Below, piece after piece: positions 1-8,292 of a DNA stretch of 33,822 nt. Under the pieces are notes generated by a model. It was given only the letters and a program-made list of their open reading frames with translations. It ran no database searches and was not told the origin of the DNA. The translations under genes were made by a program, and so were the position numbers. The DNA is taken from positions 1 through 33,822 of the forward strand of contig JAUXGL010000025.1 of assembly GCA_030622135.1 (NCBI GenBank), written 5' to 3'. Positions within the stretch are counted from its first letter, which is position 1; each line of letters begins with the position of its first letter. The stretch is from Deltaproteobacteria bacterium. GTDB lineage: Bacteria; Myxococcota; B64-G9.

Positions 1-183
1 ACATATTGACTTCACCCAGAAAACGGGTGCTGCAAAAAGCGCTGCCCAGGGCAACTCAATATACGCGGTGCCACTATACTGGTGAGTTAATTTACTCGTG
101 GTCCTCTCGTAAGTGTCTCATTTTACACGGGAGATTGGGATCGACCGGAAATGGGGTGGGAGATCCAGGAGTTGTGATTCCCC
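1..183. other. left-edge non-coding region
   Basis: No gene could be supported here. The short reading frames show no ribosome binding site and no family resemblance. A small hairpin-like stretch (CACCC and GGGTG separated by six bases, near positions 14-29) is followed by a short A-run. It may be the tail of a terminator from a gene to the left, but it is weak. Confidence 0.4.
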
Positions 184-212
184 TTGACAACCCAATACCC
201 TTCTGAAATCAT
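184..212 (+). promoter_or_regulatory. sigma-70-type promoter of the envelope gene cluster
   Basis: A perfect -35 hexamer TTGACA lies at 184-189. A 17-base spacer separates it from AATCAT at 207-212, which matches four of six positions of the -10 consensus. Transcription would start near 219, leaving a leader of about 45 bases before the start at 266. The leader ends with a strong ribosome binding site (GAAGGAGG). This is a visual match and is not experimentally supported. Confidence 0.6.
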
Positions 213-265
213 CTTATGCGTTTTTCCCAAAAGAAAATGTTTTTATCTAACTGAAGGAGGCGAGA

Positions 266-1471
266 ATGAAGAAGGCTATGTTGTCTGTCGCGGTGCTGGT
301 TCTTTCCGTCTGGGGGTTGGCCTGTACCACCGTGGTGGTAAAAGAGGATCGGGGCCCCGAGGTTTTGCTGCCCGGCGAGCTGATCGAGACAGTGGACGCC
401 AACACCATCCTGGTCAAATGCACCGGCATCGGTGGCGATCAGCGCCACGCCATTGACCAGGCCCGCAAGGGTTGCCTGGAGTGGGTGATCACCAACCAGA
501 TGGCTCAGACTCCCGGCGAGAAGCAGGCCTACATGGCCCAGCAGAAGAACATCTTCCAAAAGATGGACCGCTACGTGAACATTCCGCCCCCGGGCGCCCG
601 CTCGGGCAAGGGCAAGGGCGTCAAGTCCCAGGTACGGGTTTCCGATCGGGAGATCAAGGTGATCATCATCACCGATGTGCACAAGAAGGCCCTGCAGGAC
701 GACCTGGTGGCCATGGGCGTGATCGGATCCAAGGATGACATGCTCGAGGCGGTGGGCATGCCCACCCTGATGGTGCATCCCTCCAAGGCCAACAAGGGCA
801 AGAAGAATCGCAAGATCATGGAGGACTTGGTTAACTCCTTCCTGACCAAGGCCAAGTGGGAAGTCCTGGACGCCAAGGGCGTGGCTGACCTGAACAAGCT
901 GGTCGATGCCATCGGCGAGGTGGCCGACTCCGAAGAGGACGAGGCCGCGAAGCTGGCCCTGGCCATCGGCGCCGATGTTTACATCATCTTCGAGGCCAAC
1001 AAGGAAAAGAAGGGTTCCAGCGTGGCTTACTCGGTGGGTATCTCCGCCTACGAGACCACCACCGGCCGCAAGCTGGCCTCCGAGACCGCCCTGAGTTCTC
1101 CGCGCAGCACTTGGACGGCCGGCGAAGAGTCCGCCGCCATGATGGAGGGACTCAACGACGCCATGGGCAAGGTCATTCCCCAGATCACCGACTACTGGAA
1201 GGAAGACGCCCCCAAGGGCAATCGCTTCACCGTGGTGTTGAAGAACTGCCCCAAGAACACCGACATGAAGCTGGCTCCGGTCATGAAGAGGATGTGCCGG
1301 TTTGTCAAGACCAAGTCGTTCCCCTCGCAGGTGAACTTTTACGCCCAGTGCAAGGGGGACAACCTGGAGCTGGCCGGCGGGTTGTCCGAGGGTATCGACG
1401 CCAAGCTGAGCGGGCACGAGTACGAGTTCGTCGCCAAGAACGCCAACAACCTGATCATCGTGTTCAAATAG
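266..1471 (+). CDS. outer-membrane lipoprotein, CsgG/FlgT-like architecture, function unknown
   Basis: The 401-residue protein starts at an ATG behind a strong GAAGGAGG site. Residues 1-20 form a lipoprotein signal with lipobox GLAC, so Cys20 would be lipidated. The mature part is rich in Lys, Gly and Ala. An N-terminal stretch around residues 50-75 (acidic/Ala helix starting GIGGDQRHAIDQA) resembles the LPP20/FlgT N-terminal fold. A second part begins near residue 165 (MPTLMVHPSK) and includes AIGADVYIIFEA, a pattern seen in CsgG/TolB-like and DUF6175-like domains. These resemblances are from memory and are weak. It is the first of three co-directional exported proteins, which suggests a shared envelope complex. 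No enzymatic motif is visible. Confidence 0.8.
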   Translation: MKKAMLSVAVLVLSVWGLACTTVVVKEDRGPEVLLPGELIETVDANTILVKCTGIGGDQRHAIDQARKGCLEWVITNQMAQTPGEKQAYMAQQKNIFQKMDRYVNIPPPGARSGKGKGVKSQVRVSDREIKVIIITDVHKKALQDDLVAMGVIGSKDDMLEAVGMPTLMVHPSKANKGKKNRKIMEDLVNSFLTKAKWEVLDAKGVADLNKLVDAIGEVADSEEDEAAKLALAIGADVYIIFEANKEKKGSSVAYSVGISAYETTTGRKLASETALSSPRSTWTAGEESAAMMEGLNDAMGKVIPQITDYWKEDAPKGNRFTVVLKNCPKNTDMKLAPVMKRMCRFVKTKSFPSQVNFYAQCKGDNLELAGGLSEGIDAKLSGHEYEFVAKNANNLIIVFK

Positions 1472-1496
1472 ACGTCCGGGTTTCGTGAGGTTATCG

Positions 1497-1530
1497 GCAG
1501 GGGCATGGTATTCCATGCCCCTGCTTTAAA
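1497..1530 (+). terminator. perfect 12-bp hairpin between first and second envelope genes
   Basis: GCAGGGGCATGG (1497-1508) pairs perfectly with CCATGCCCCTGC (1513-1524) across the 4-base loop TATT. It is followed by TTTAAAAAA. The stem is very stable but the U-run is only three bases long. It may act as an attenuator that lowers expression of the next gene, or as a 3' stabiliser of the upstream message, rather than a full terminator. The ribosome binding site of the next gene begins about ten bases further on. Confidence 0.7.
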
Positions 1531-1546
1531 AAACGGGAGGAACACC

Positions 1547-3166
1547 ATGTTGCGATTCGTTCGTGCAGCTGTTGTCTGCGCCCTGGTGCTCGGGCTCGCA
1601 GGTATCGCCCTCGGCGCCGAAACCAAAGAAGAGAAAATGACCGTCGACGAGACCCAGGAATCGTACCAGCGCAAGTCCATCACCTACCTGGGTATCATGC
1701 CCGCGGGAACCAGCGTTCCCGACGAGGACATCGGCATCATCGAGAAGGCCATCCGCAAGGGGATCGAGCTGAAACGGTTCGATTACAACACCGTGGCTTT
1801 GGGTGACGTCTACACCATCGACCAGTTCGTCGCCGAGTTGCGTGAATACGTCAAGAAGCGCGCGGTGGACCGCGCCGCCGCCGAGGCCGAGTACGAGGCT
1901 CGCTTCAAGCGCGCCCGTGTGCTGGCCTCGGACATCGACCGCATCATGAGCTCGGCCTACTTCTACATCATCAAGGTGGTGGCCTACCAGGCCAGCCCCG
2001 AGATTTGTCCCTGGGACCCGGTTGCGGCCGCCGCCCAGAAGTGCACGCCCGGCACCGCCGGGATGCAGGCCCGGGTCAACGCCACGGCTACCTTCTGGAA
2101 GGCCGATCTGGGCGATGACGGCAAGCCGCCCTACTACCAGCTGATCAAGGATGTCCGCCACGGGCCGGTCAAGGGCTTCGTCGCCTACGAGTCGTCCCCC
2201 AAGCCGCCTCCCGACAGCGCGCCGGACAACATCGTCGAGCAGTTCCAGCAGCTTCTGGCCGCCTACACCGCCCGGCTGCCCCAGTTGCAGCACGATGCTC
2301 GCCTAAAGGCCGTGGCCGAGGCCGCCGGGGGCCTGTCGCTGTGGCTGTCGAAAGGCATGAAGCAGATCCCCGACTTTCAGCTCAAGACCCCGGTGCAGGC
2401 CGCCCTGTCCGACGGTGTGGAGTTCATGTTGGGCAAGGGCGAAGGCGTTCGCCTGGACGACACCTACGACGTGACCGAGTTTGGCGCGAGCGGCAAGAAG
2501 AAGATCATCGGCTACGTGAAGGTCCGCAGCCTTGGCGAGGCCAAGGGCACCGGCGAGGGCACTCCCAGCTACGCCGAAAAGGTCAAGGAAAAGCGAAAAT
2601 ACGTCGGCGGGGAGCAGCTCTACGAACACCCCATGATCGGCTTTGCCGTGGGCATCCACGGCGTGGTCGAGGTGGTCTTCGAGGATCTGCTGGGCAAGGT
2701 GGACGACGAGGGCAACGCCGAGATGGGGTTCTACCCCGGTTTTGGCCTTTACGCCGACTACGACCTGGCTCCCGTCCTCGGGATCTCCGAGTTCTACTCT
2801 TCTCTGGAAGCCGATGTGTTGTTCCTGGGCGAGGATGATTGGGGTAACTCCTACAACCTGGTCCACGCCATGATCGGCTTCAAGAAGAAGTGGTACGCCA
2901 CCAGCCTGGTGTTAACCCTGGGAGCGCGCTTCGGCATCAGCTACTACCTGATCAGTCAGGACGATGGCATGACGGACGAGGTTCCCGATCTCTACGCGGT
3001 TGGCTTCGACGCCGGGCTCGGGCTAGAGTACTACATCAAGCCGGAGTTTTCCATCTACTTCAAGGGCATGTTCCGGTACTTCACCGAGCCGCTCGACGCA
3101 GAGGTGGAAGGTTACAAGGCCGAGATGGGCGTGAACGCCAGCCTGGGAGTGTTCCTGGCGTTCTAG
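1547..3166 (+). CDS. exported protein with C-terminal outer-membrane beta-barrel-like domain
   Basis: The start at 1547 is chosen because GGGAGG lies just upstream and the first residues form a clean signal peptide (MLRFVRAAVVCALVLGLAG, cleavage likely after ALG). A start at 1505 would spoil the signal peptide. The product is 539 residues. The first ~350 residues are mixed helical and soluble-looking, with a Lys/Gly-rich segment around DDTYDVTEFGASGKKK that resembles an SH3-like export-associated fold. The last ~180 residues alternate aromatic and polar residues in strand-like blocks and end in GVFLAF, a C-terminal Phe typical of BAM-inserted barrels. It lies between two lipoprotein genes, so a porin-lipoprotein assembly is plausible. 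I do not recognise a named family. Confidence 0.8.
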   Translation: MLRFVRAAVVCALVLGLAGIALGAETKEEKMTVDETQESYQRKSITYLGIMPAGTSVPDEDIGIIEKAIRKGIELKRFDYNTVALGDVYTIDQFVAELREYVKKRAVDRAAAEAEYEARFKRARVLASDIDRIMSSAYFYIIKVVAYQASPEICPWDPVAAAAQKCTPGTAGMQARVNATATFWKADLGDDGKPPYYQLIKDVRHGPVKGFVAYESSPKPPPDSAPDNIVEQFQQLLAAYTARLPQLQHDARLKAVAEAAGGLSLWLSKGMKQIPDFQLKTPVQAALSDGVEFMLGKGEGVRLDDTYDVTEFGASGKKKIIGYVKVRSLGEAKGTGEGTPSYAEKVKEKRKYVGGEQLYEHPMIGFAVGIHGVVEVVFEDLLGKVDDEGNAEMGFYPGFGLYADYDLAPVLGISEFYSSLEADVLFLGEDDWGNSYNLVHAMIGFKKKWYATSLVLTLGARFGISYYLISQDDGMTDEVPDLYAVGFDAGLGLEYYIKPEFSIYFKGMFRYFTEPLDAEVEGYKAEMGVNASLGVFLAF

Positions 3167-3191
3167 CCTTGTTTGTAAGTGAATATAAAAT

Positions 3192-3227
3192 CGGGCAGTT
3201 CGGTCTAACTCTCTCAAGGTCTGCCCG
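3192..3227 (+). promoter_or_regulatory. hairpin in the leader of the LPP20-like gene
   Basis: CGGGCAG (3192-3198) and CTGCCCG (3221-3227) form a 7-bp stem around a 22-base loop. TTGTTG and then the ribosome binding site GAAGGAGG follow. It could be a weak intrinsic terminator or an attenuator between the second and third envelope genes. The large loop and the short T-run keep confidence low. Confidence 0.4.
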
Positions 3228-3244
3228 TTGTTGAAGGAGGCATA

Positions 3245-4858
3245 ATGAGGCGTTTTGCCTTGGTTACGTTGGTGCTGGGTGCCCTGGCCCTCTTGCTGGG
3301 TGGGTGCTCTTCTGGGAAAGTGGTAAAGCCGGGTTCGTCCGAGTCCGAGACGGCCGGGGTGCGGTCGCGGTCGGCGGATGCGTTTGCCGATCTGGGAGCG
3401 GCCGAGCGGGGTGAGGTGGCCCCGCCGTCCCGGGAGTTGGAGGAGGAGCCTCCGCCGCCGCCCAAGCAGGCGCCGGTGGTGGAGAAGCCCTACCAGCCCA
3501 AGCCGGTGGAGACCGTCAAGGTGAACCCGGCCCGGGCGGCGCCGGGCTGGATCAACAGCCAGCCCAAGATGCCCGGGTACTACGTGGGCATCGGGGTGTC
3601 CACCAGCCATGGCAACGAGGAGGACGACTGGGCCCGGGCGCGCAACCACGCTTACGTGGAGCTGGCCTCCACGCTCAAGGTGCACATCAACTCGGTCATC
3701 AAGGACTACTTCAAAGAGAACAACATGCGCCTGTACAAGAAGGACAACGTCACCAAGGACGTCTCCCGCCAGGATTCCAGCTACGCGACCGACACCTCCT
3801 TTTTCGTCGACCAGACCCTCGAGGGCGTGGAGATCCACGACCGCTGGAAGGACAACGACCAGAACAAGTACTGGATGTTGGTGCGTCTCTCCAAGGCCGA
3901 GATCGCCCGCCGGTTGCGCGAGCGCCTGGAGAAGGCCCGCAAGAAGGCCGTTGACCACGTCAAGGCCGCCGTCCGGGCCCAGAAGGCCGGCCGGGTGACC
4001 GCGGCCTTCAAGGGGTACTTCAGTTCCTACCTGGCGCTGCGTGAGTACTTCGGTGGGGTAGTGGAGTTCGACATCAACGGCGACGGCAAGAAGGACGTGC
4101 TAAACCACGAGATCGAGCGCGCGGTGCACCGGCTGGCTTCGGATCTGAAGTGGCGGGTGGCCGAGCCCAATCTCAAGGCGGTCATCGGTAGCGGCATCAA
4201 GGAGCCCCTGGTGGTCAACGTCGGCTACAAGGGCAATGCCGTAAAGGTTCTGCCGGTCGCCTTCGCATTCCAGCGCGGCACCGGTTCGGTGGAGAAGAAT
4301 GTTTCCACCGGTGAAGACGGCAACGCCACTGCCCGGGTGATGAAGATCTTCGGCCAGAAGAAGGCCATCCTGGGCGCCCGCGTGGATGTGTACGCCCTGG
4401 TTGAAGGCGATCAGAACGTGCGAGTGGTCGAGGCCAAGTTCGGCAAGGATCTGGATCTCAAGACCGGCAAGTTCTTCGTCGAGTTGGAGGAGCTCTCCGT
4501 CTACATCAATATCAAGGAAGAGAACCTGGGCGAGGAGGTTCGCCCGGGCAGTATCGCCGCCGACATCAAGGGGATCCTCAACCGGGAGCTGGGCGTGGTC
4601 TTCACCAAATCCAAGCGTGGCGCCGACATGGAGATCCAGGGCGAGGCGGTCACCGGTGACTGCACCGATTTCTACGAGCAGCGCATGTGCACCGCCCGGG
4701 TGAACGTCACCGTAGTCGACCGCCTCAACGAGCGCCAGCTTTTCTCCAAGAAGTACAAGATCAAGGGCACCGGCCAAAAAGACGAGCAGGCCGGCCGCGA
4801 CGCTCTGCGCAAGGCGGGCCCCAAGATCGCCAAGAAGATCATCAAGCAGTGGAAGTAG
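3245..4858 (+). CDS. LPP20-like outer-membrane lipoprotein
   Basis: The 537-residue protein starts at an ATG behind GAAGGAGG. Residues 1-21 are a lipoprotein signal with lipobox LGGC (Cys21). Residues ~25-97 are a Pro/Glu-rich linker of low complexity. Residues ~98-160 begin APGWINSQPK and continue with a pattern typical of LPP20-type lipoproteins (a W-I-N-S opening, YYVGIGVS, then a long Ala-rich helix in which residues are processed as AR..AYVELAS). The rest has two or three further domains, including a C-terminal stretch resembling a CsgG/curli-assembly-type fold (VTVVDRLNERQLFSKKYKIKG). This suggests a structural or assembly role in the outer membrane with the two genes upstream. Its 3' end overlaps the proposed rlmN start by ten bases. 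Confidence 0.75.
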   Translation: MRRFALVTLVLGALALLLGGCSSGKVVKPGSSESETAGVRSRSADAFADLGAAERGEVAPPSRELEEEPPPPPKQAPVVEKPYQPKPVETVKVNPARAAPGWINSQPKMPGYYVGIGVSTSHGNEEDDWARARNHAYVELASTLKVHINSVIKDYFKENNMRLYKKDNVTKDVSRQDSSYATDTSFFVDQTLEGVEIHDRWKDNDQNKYWMLVRLSKAEIARRLRERLEKARKKAVDHVKAAVRAQKAGRVTAAFKGYFSSYLALREYFGGVVEFDINGDGKKDVLNHEIERAVHRLASDLKWRVAEPNLKAVIGSGIKEPLVVNVGYKGNAVKVLPVAFAFQRGTGSVEKNVSTGEDGNATARVMKIFGQKKAILGARVDVYALVEGDQNVRVVEAKFGKDLDLKTGKFFVELEELSVYINIKEENLGEEVRPGSIAADIKGILNRELGVVFTKSKRGADMEIQGEAVTGDCTDFYEQRMCTARVNVTVVDRLNERQLFSKKYKIKGTGQKDEQAGRDALRKAGPKIAKKIIKQWK

Positions 4859-5886
4859 GGGCGGTGCCCGCCCCGGATCTTTCCTCCCAGACCTTCGATC
4901 GGCTCCAGGACGCCCTGGTTCGCCTGGGTGAACCGGCCTTTCGCGGCCGCCAGATCTTCTCCTGGCTGCACAAGAAAAACGCGGTTTCGTACTCCGAGAT
5001 GACCGACCTGTCTAGAGATCTGCGCGTTCGATTGAAGGAAGCCGCCCCGCTGCATTCCCTGGAGATCACCGGTCGACAGGAAGCCGACGACGGTACTGTA
5101 AAATTCCGCTACCGTCTCGCGGACGCGCAGGAAGTCGAAGGCGTCTTCATGCCCGAGGAGCGTCGCAGCACCCTGTGCATCTCCACCCAGGTCGGCTGCG
5201 GAATGGGTTGCAAGTTTTGCGCCACCGCCACCATGGGTTTCCGGCGCAACCTTACCGCCGGCGAGATCACCGGCCAGCTCGAAGCGGCCAAGCGCAAGCT
5301 GGGAGAACCGATCTCCAACGTAGTCTTCATGGGCATGGGCGAACCGCTGGCAAACCTCGAAGCGGTTCTGGCCGCGGTCGACATCCTGCTACACTCCCAC
5401 GGCCACCACATGTCCCGCCGCCACGTGACTGTTTCTACGGCGGGTTTGGTCCCGGCCATGGAAGAATTCATCCACCGCACTCCCGTTAAGTTGGCGGTGT
5501 CCCTCAATGCCACCACCAACAAGGTCCGCGATCGGCTGATGCCCATCAACAAGAAATACCCCATCGAGTCTCTCCTGGAATGCTGTCGCCACCTCCCGTT
5601 GCGGCACACCGACCGCATCACTTTCGAATACGTCATGCTCGACGGCATCAACGACTCCCAAGAAGACGCCCACCGCCTGATCCGTATCCTCCGCGGCATC
5701 CGTTGCAAGGTAAACCTGATCCCCTTCAATCCCTTCTCCGGCCTTTCCTACAGACGCCCCAACGAAGACACCGTCGAAATCTTCCAAGAAACCGTAGCCG
5801 CGGCCGGCATAACCGTCATGACCCGCAAAAGCCGCGGCCATTCCCTCCAGGGCGCCTGCGGCCAACTTGTGGTGGGAGAGAAATAG
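4849..5886 (+). CDS. rlmN: dual-specificity 23S rRNA/tRNA adenine-C2 methyltransferase RlmN
   Basis: RlmN is a radical-SAM enzyme that methylates C2 of A2503 in 23S rRNA and A37 in tRNAs, using two SAM per turnover (one gives SAH, one gives 5'-deoxyadenosine). The start is taken as GTG 4849; GTG 4864 is equally possible. From 4849 the product is 345 residues, within the family range. The cluster motif CGMGCKFC places the [4Fe-4S] cysteines at 117, 121 and 124. Cys110, seven residues before, and Cys337 in QGACGQL match the two catalytic cysteines of the E. coli enzyme (118 and 355). FMGMGEPL is the family SAM-binding motif. The start overlaps the lipoprotein gene's stop, so it may be translationally coupled. 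Confidence 0.95.
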   Translation: MEVGAVPAPDLSSQTFDRLQDALVRLGEPAFRGRQIFSWLHKKNAVSYSEMTDLSRDLRVRLKEAAPLHSLEITGRQEADDGTVKFRYRLADAQEVEGVFMPEERRSTLCISTQVGCGMGCKFCATATMGFRRNLTAGEITGQLEAAKRKLGEPISNVVFMGMGEPLANLEAVLAAVDILLHSHGHHMSRRHVTVSTAGLVPAMEEFIHRTPVKLAVSLNATTNKVRDRLMPINKKYPIESLLECCRHLPLRHTDRITFEYVMLDGINDSQEDAHRLIRILRGIRCKVNLIPFNPFSGLSYRRPNEDTVEIFQETVAAAGITVMTRKSRGHSLQGACGQLVVGEK

Positions 5887-5958
5887 AAGTTACCCCCCCG
5901 GTTCGGAGCGAAAGGAGGTCGGATGTAGAATAACTTGCCTAGATTACTGTCTTTTTCG

Positions 5959-5986
5959 TTGAGTTTGAGGGGAAAGAGTATATAAA
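5959..5986 (+). promoter_or_regulatory. putative promoter of the ahb cluster
   Basis: TTGAGT (5959-5964) is followed after 16 bases by TATAAA (5981-5986). The surrounding 150-base gap between rlmN and ahbC is noticeably more AT-rich than the genes. Transcription would start near 5993, leaving a leader of about 45 bases before ahbC. Confidence 0.5.
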
Positions 5987-6013
5987 CTGCCGATAGGTGA
6001 AGGCTTGTACATT

Positions 6014-6040
6014 ATGAGGTATATGGGTTTGGGTGCATGA
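6014..6040 (+). other. possible 8-codon leader ORF overlapping the ahbC start
   Basis: An ATG at 6014 opens a frame of eight codons (MRYMGLGA) whose TGA (6038-6040) overlaps the ATG of ahbC (6037-6039) as ATGA. A GAAGG sequence lies roughly 10 bases upstream. ahbC itself has no good ribosome binding site, so translation could re-initiate from this leader. It may equally be chance. Confidence 0.25.
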
Positions 6041-7206
6041 TTGGGATTAGCAAATTGCTGTTTGACAAGGTGGAGCCGTCGGACGGGCTTCGTTACGGGA
6101 GCCGGGAGCATCCGGGGGCGACTCCCTCGGCTAGTTATCGGCCCGTGGTGGTCTACAACTGCACGCCGCGGTGCAATTTGCGCTGCGTTCACTGTTACGC
6201 CAACACCGGCTGTGAAGATGCGTCGGATGTCCTGGGGACCGATGCGGCCAGGCGCATGATTGATTCGCTTGCGGAGTTCGGGTGCCCGGTCATTTTGTTT
6301 TCGGGGGGCGAGCCGCTGCTGCGGCCGGATATTTTCGAGTTGATTGCCCACGCCGCGGCCAGAGGATTGCGTGTGACCCTCTCGACCAACGGGACGACGA
6401 TTACCCGGGATATCGCCCGCGAGCTTATGAAAACCGAGTTGGGTTATGTGGGTGTCAGTATTGACGGAGCGGAAACGACCCACGATGAGTTCAGGCGCAC
6501 TGCGGGCTCTTGGCAGAAGGCCGTCGCCGGCATCGAGAATTGTCGGGCGGAAGGGTTGCGAACCGGGTTGCGTTTCACCCTGACCCGGCGCAACTTTGGT
6601 GAGCTTGGAGAGTTGTTCCGGTTGCTCGAAGAGCTGGACATCCCGCGCATTTGCTTCTACCACCTGGTGTACACGGGCCTGGGGGCCGAGATCATGGACG
6701 AAGATCTCTCCGCCGAAGAGACCCGGCGGACCATGGACACAATCATCGAGAGTACCATCGCGATCCACGAGCGCGGCGTGCCGCGCGAGGTGCTCACGGT
6801 CGACAACCACGCCGACGGGATCTACGTATGGCTTTGGGCGAAGAAACACCGTCCCGACGGCGCGGACCGGATCCTGCGGCTCATCCGTGCGAATCGCGCC
6901 AAGAGCACGGGTGAGGGCATTGCCTGCGTCTCCTGGAACGGCGACGTGTTCCCCGATCAGTTCTGGCGCAACAAGGTGTTGGGCAATGTCCGAGAGCGAT
7001 CCTTCGGGGAGATCTGGACGGGTTCCGGTAGCGGGTTTTTGGCCGATCTGCGGCGTCGCGAGGAATTGGTGAAGGGACGCTGCAGTCGTTGCCGGTACCT
7101 CGACCTGTGCCGGGGGGGATTTCGGTCGCGTGCCGAAGCCAGGTTCGGCGACGTGTGGGCGGAAGATCCCGCTTGCTACCTCACCGATGAGGAGATTGTC
7201 CCGTGA
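6037..7206 (+). CDS. ahbC: 12,18-didecarboxysiroheme deacetylase AhbC (radical SAM/SPASM)
   Basis: AhbC removes the acetate side chains at C2 and C7 of 12,18-didecarboxysiroheme, giving iron-coproporphyrin III in the siroheme-dependent heme pathway. The 389-residue protein opens MIGISKLLFDKVEPSD, the hallmark N-terminus of AhbC and the related NirJ1. The radical-SAM cluster cysteines are 46, 50 and 53 in CNLRCVHC; a SAM-binding GGEP motif is at residues 90-93. A C-terminal SPASM-type set (Cys297, 349, 352, 358, 380) would hold a second iron-sulfur cluster, and the end (DPACYLTDEEI) is characteristic. NirJ of heme d1 synthesis is the main alternative. The adjacent ahbD, and the absence of nirF, nirN and nirE in view, favour heme b. 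Its stop overlaps the ahbD start (GTGA). Confidence 0.9.
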   Translation: MIGISKLLFDKVEPSDGLRYGSREHPGATPSASYRPVVVYNCTPRCNLRCVHCYANTGCEDASDVLGTDAARRMIDSLAEFGCPVILFSGGEPLLRPDIFELIAHAAARGLRVTLSTNGTTITRDIARELMKTELGYVGVSIDGAETTHDEFRRTAGSWQKAVAGIENCRAEGLRTGLRFTLTRRNFGELGELFRLLEELDIPRICFYHLVYTGLGAEIMDEDLSAEETRRTMDTIIESTIAIHERGVPREVLTVDNHADGIYVWLWAKKHRPDGADRILRLIRANRAKSTGEGIACVSWNGDVFPDQFWRNKVLGNVRERSFGEIWTGSGSGFLADLRRREELVKGRCSRCRYLDLCRGGFRSRAEARFGDVWAEDPACYLTDEEIVP

Positions 7207-8288
7207 ACGCCGGAGCGATGGTGCCGCGGGTGCTGGCGGTCGAGGTGACGCGGCGCTGCAACTTGAAGTGCATCCACTGCCGGGCCACGGCTACACCGGA
7301 GGCCCCGGAGGGTGATATGAGCCTGGAGGATTACCGGGTTCTCTTCGCGGACACCGCCACCTTCGCGTCTCCCATCGTGGTCCTCACCGGCGGGGAACCC
7401 TTGCTGCGGTCGGACATATTCGACATCGCCGCCGCCGCGCGGGAGGCGGGGCTCCGGGTGGCTCTGTCGACCAACGGGACGCTTCTCGACGCGGTGGTTG
7501 TCGAGAAGCTGCAAGCGGCCGGCGTGAGTGCCTGCTCCATCAGTCTCGACGGAGCCGCCGCCGGCACTCACGACGATTTCCGCAGGCAGCCCGGATCGTT
7601 TGCGGCCAGCCTGCGCGGAATCGAAGTACTGAAGCTCGCGGGTGTTCCCGTTCAGATCAACACCTCGTTGACGGAACGTAATGCAGGCGACCTGGAGGAT
7701 ATTTTCAACCTCGTCAAGCAACTCGGCGTCCGCGCGTGGCACCTGTTCATGATCGTACCCACCGGCCGAGCCGGGAGCGTCGCCAACGAAGAGCTCATCA
7801 AGGCCGAGGGATACGAGCGCATCCTCAACCGGGTTTACGAGTGGAACCGCGACGAGGATTTCGAGATCAAGCCGACTTGCGCCCCGCAATACTACCGGAT
7901 CCTGAGACAGCGGGCGGCGGGGGACGGCATACCCGTCGACGCCGAGCACTTCGGGATCAATGCGAGGACGCGCGGTTGCCTGGCGGGATTGGGGTTTGCC
8001 TTCGTGAGCTACCAGGGCGAAGTATTTCCCTGCGGCTACTACCCGATTGTAGCCGGCAGCGTGATCGAGGGAAAGCTCAGCGAAATATGGCGCACATCGC
8101 CGCTTTTCGAGAAACTGCGCGACTTTAAGGGATACAAAGGTGCCTGTGGTCACTGCCGATACATCGGAGTGTGTGGCGGCTGCCGTGCCCGGGCGCTGGC
8201 ATTTTCGGGTGACGATCTTGCAGAAGAGCCCTTTTGCTATTACAAGGATACCGAAGAAGGCTCCATGCAGCCTGGCTGCAAGGAATGA
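7203..8288 (+). CDS. ahbD: heme b synthase AhbD (radical SAM/SPASM)
   Basis: AhbD oxidatively decarboxylates the two propionates of iron-coproporphyrin III to vinyl groups, producing heme b. The start is GTG 7203, overlapping the ahbC stop; an in-frame ATG at 7218 is an alternative. The 361-residue protein has the cluster motif CNLKCIHC (Cys19, 23, 26), GGEP at 63-66, and SPASM-region cysteines at 259, 277, 315, 318, 324, 327 and 345. The C-terminal signature (GGCRARALA then EEPFCYY) is characteristic of AhbD. ahbA follows four bases after its stop, so the four ahb genes are surely one operon. The enzyme is cytoplasmic and oxygen-sensitive by family knowledge, which points to anaerobic or microaerobic heme synthesis. 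Confidence 0.9.
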   Translation: MNAGAMVPRVLAVEVTRRCNLKCIHCRATATPEAPEGDMSLEDYRVLFADTATFASPIVVLTGGEPLLRSDIFDIAAAAREAGLRVALSTNGTLLDAVVVEKLQAAGVSACSISLDGAAAGTHDDFRRQPGSFAASLRGIEVLKLAGVPVQINTSLTERNAGDLEDIFNLVKQLGVRAWHLFMIVPTGRAGSVANEELIKAEGYERILNRVYEWNRDEDFEIKPTCAPQYYRILRQRAAGDGIPVDAEHFGINARTRGCLAGLGFAFVSYQGEVFPCGYYPIVAGSVIEGKLSEIWRTSPLFEKLRDFKGYKGACGHCRYIGVCGGCRARALAFSGDDLAEEPFCYYKDTEEGSMQPGCKE

Positions 8289-8292
8289 AGGT

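Noticed and set aside
209..1516. Long open frame on the - strand opposite the first lipoprotein gene, and many similar long antisense frames (for example 1526-2293, 3023-3958, 15422-16129)
   Set aside because: They mirror the GC-rich codon pattern of real genes on the other strand, have no ribosome binding site, and give His/Leu/Gly-rich or Arg-rich products with no family resemblance.
6037..8288. Heme d1 biosynthesis (NirJ-type) reading of the two radical-SAM genes
   Set aside because: The second gene carries the AhbD C-terminal signature and the neighbours are AhbA/B-like; no nirE, nirF or nirN is seen. Kept only as an alternative in the annotation.
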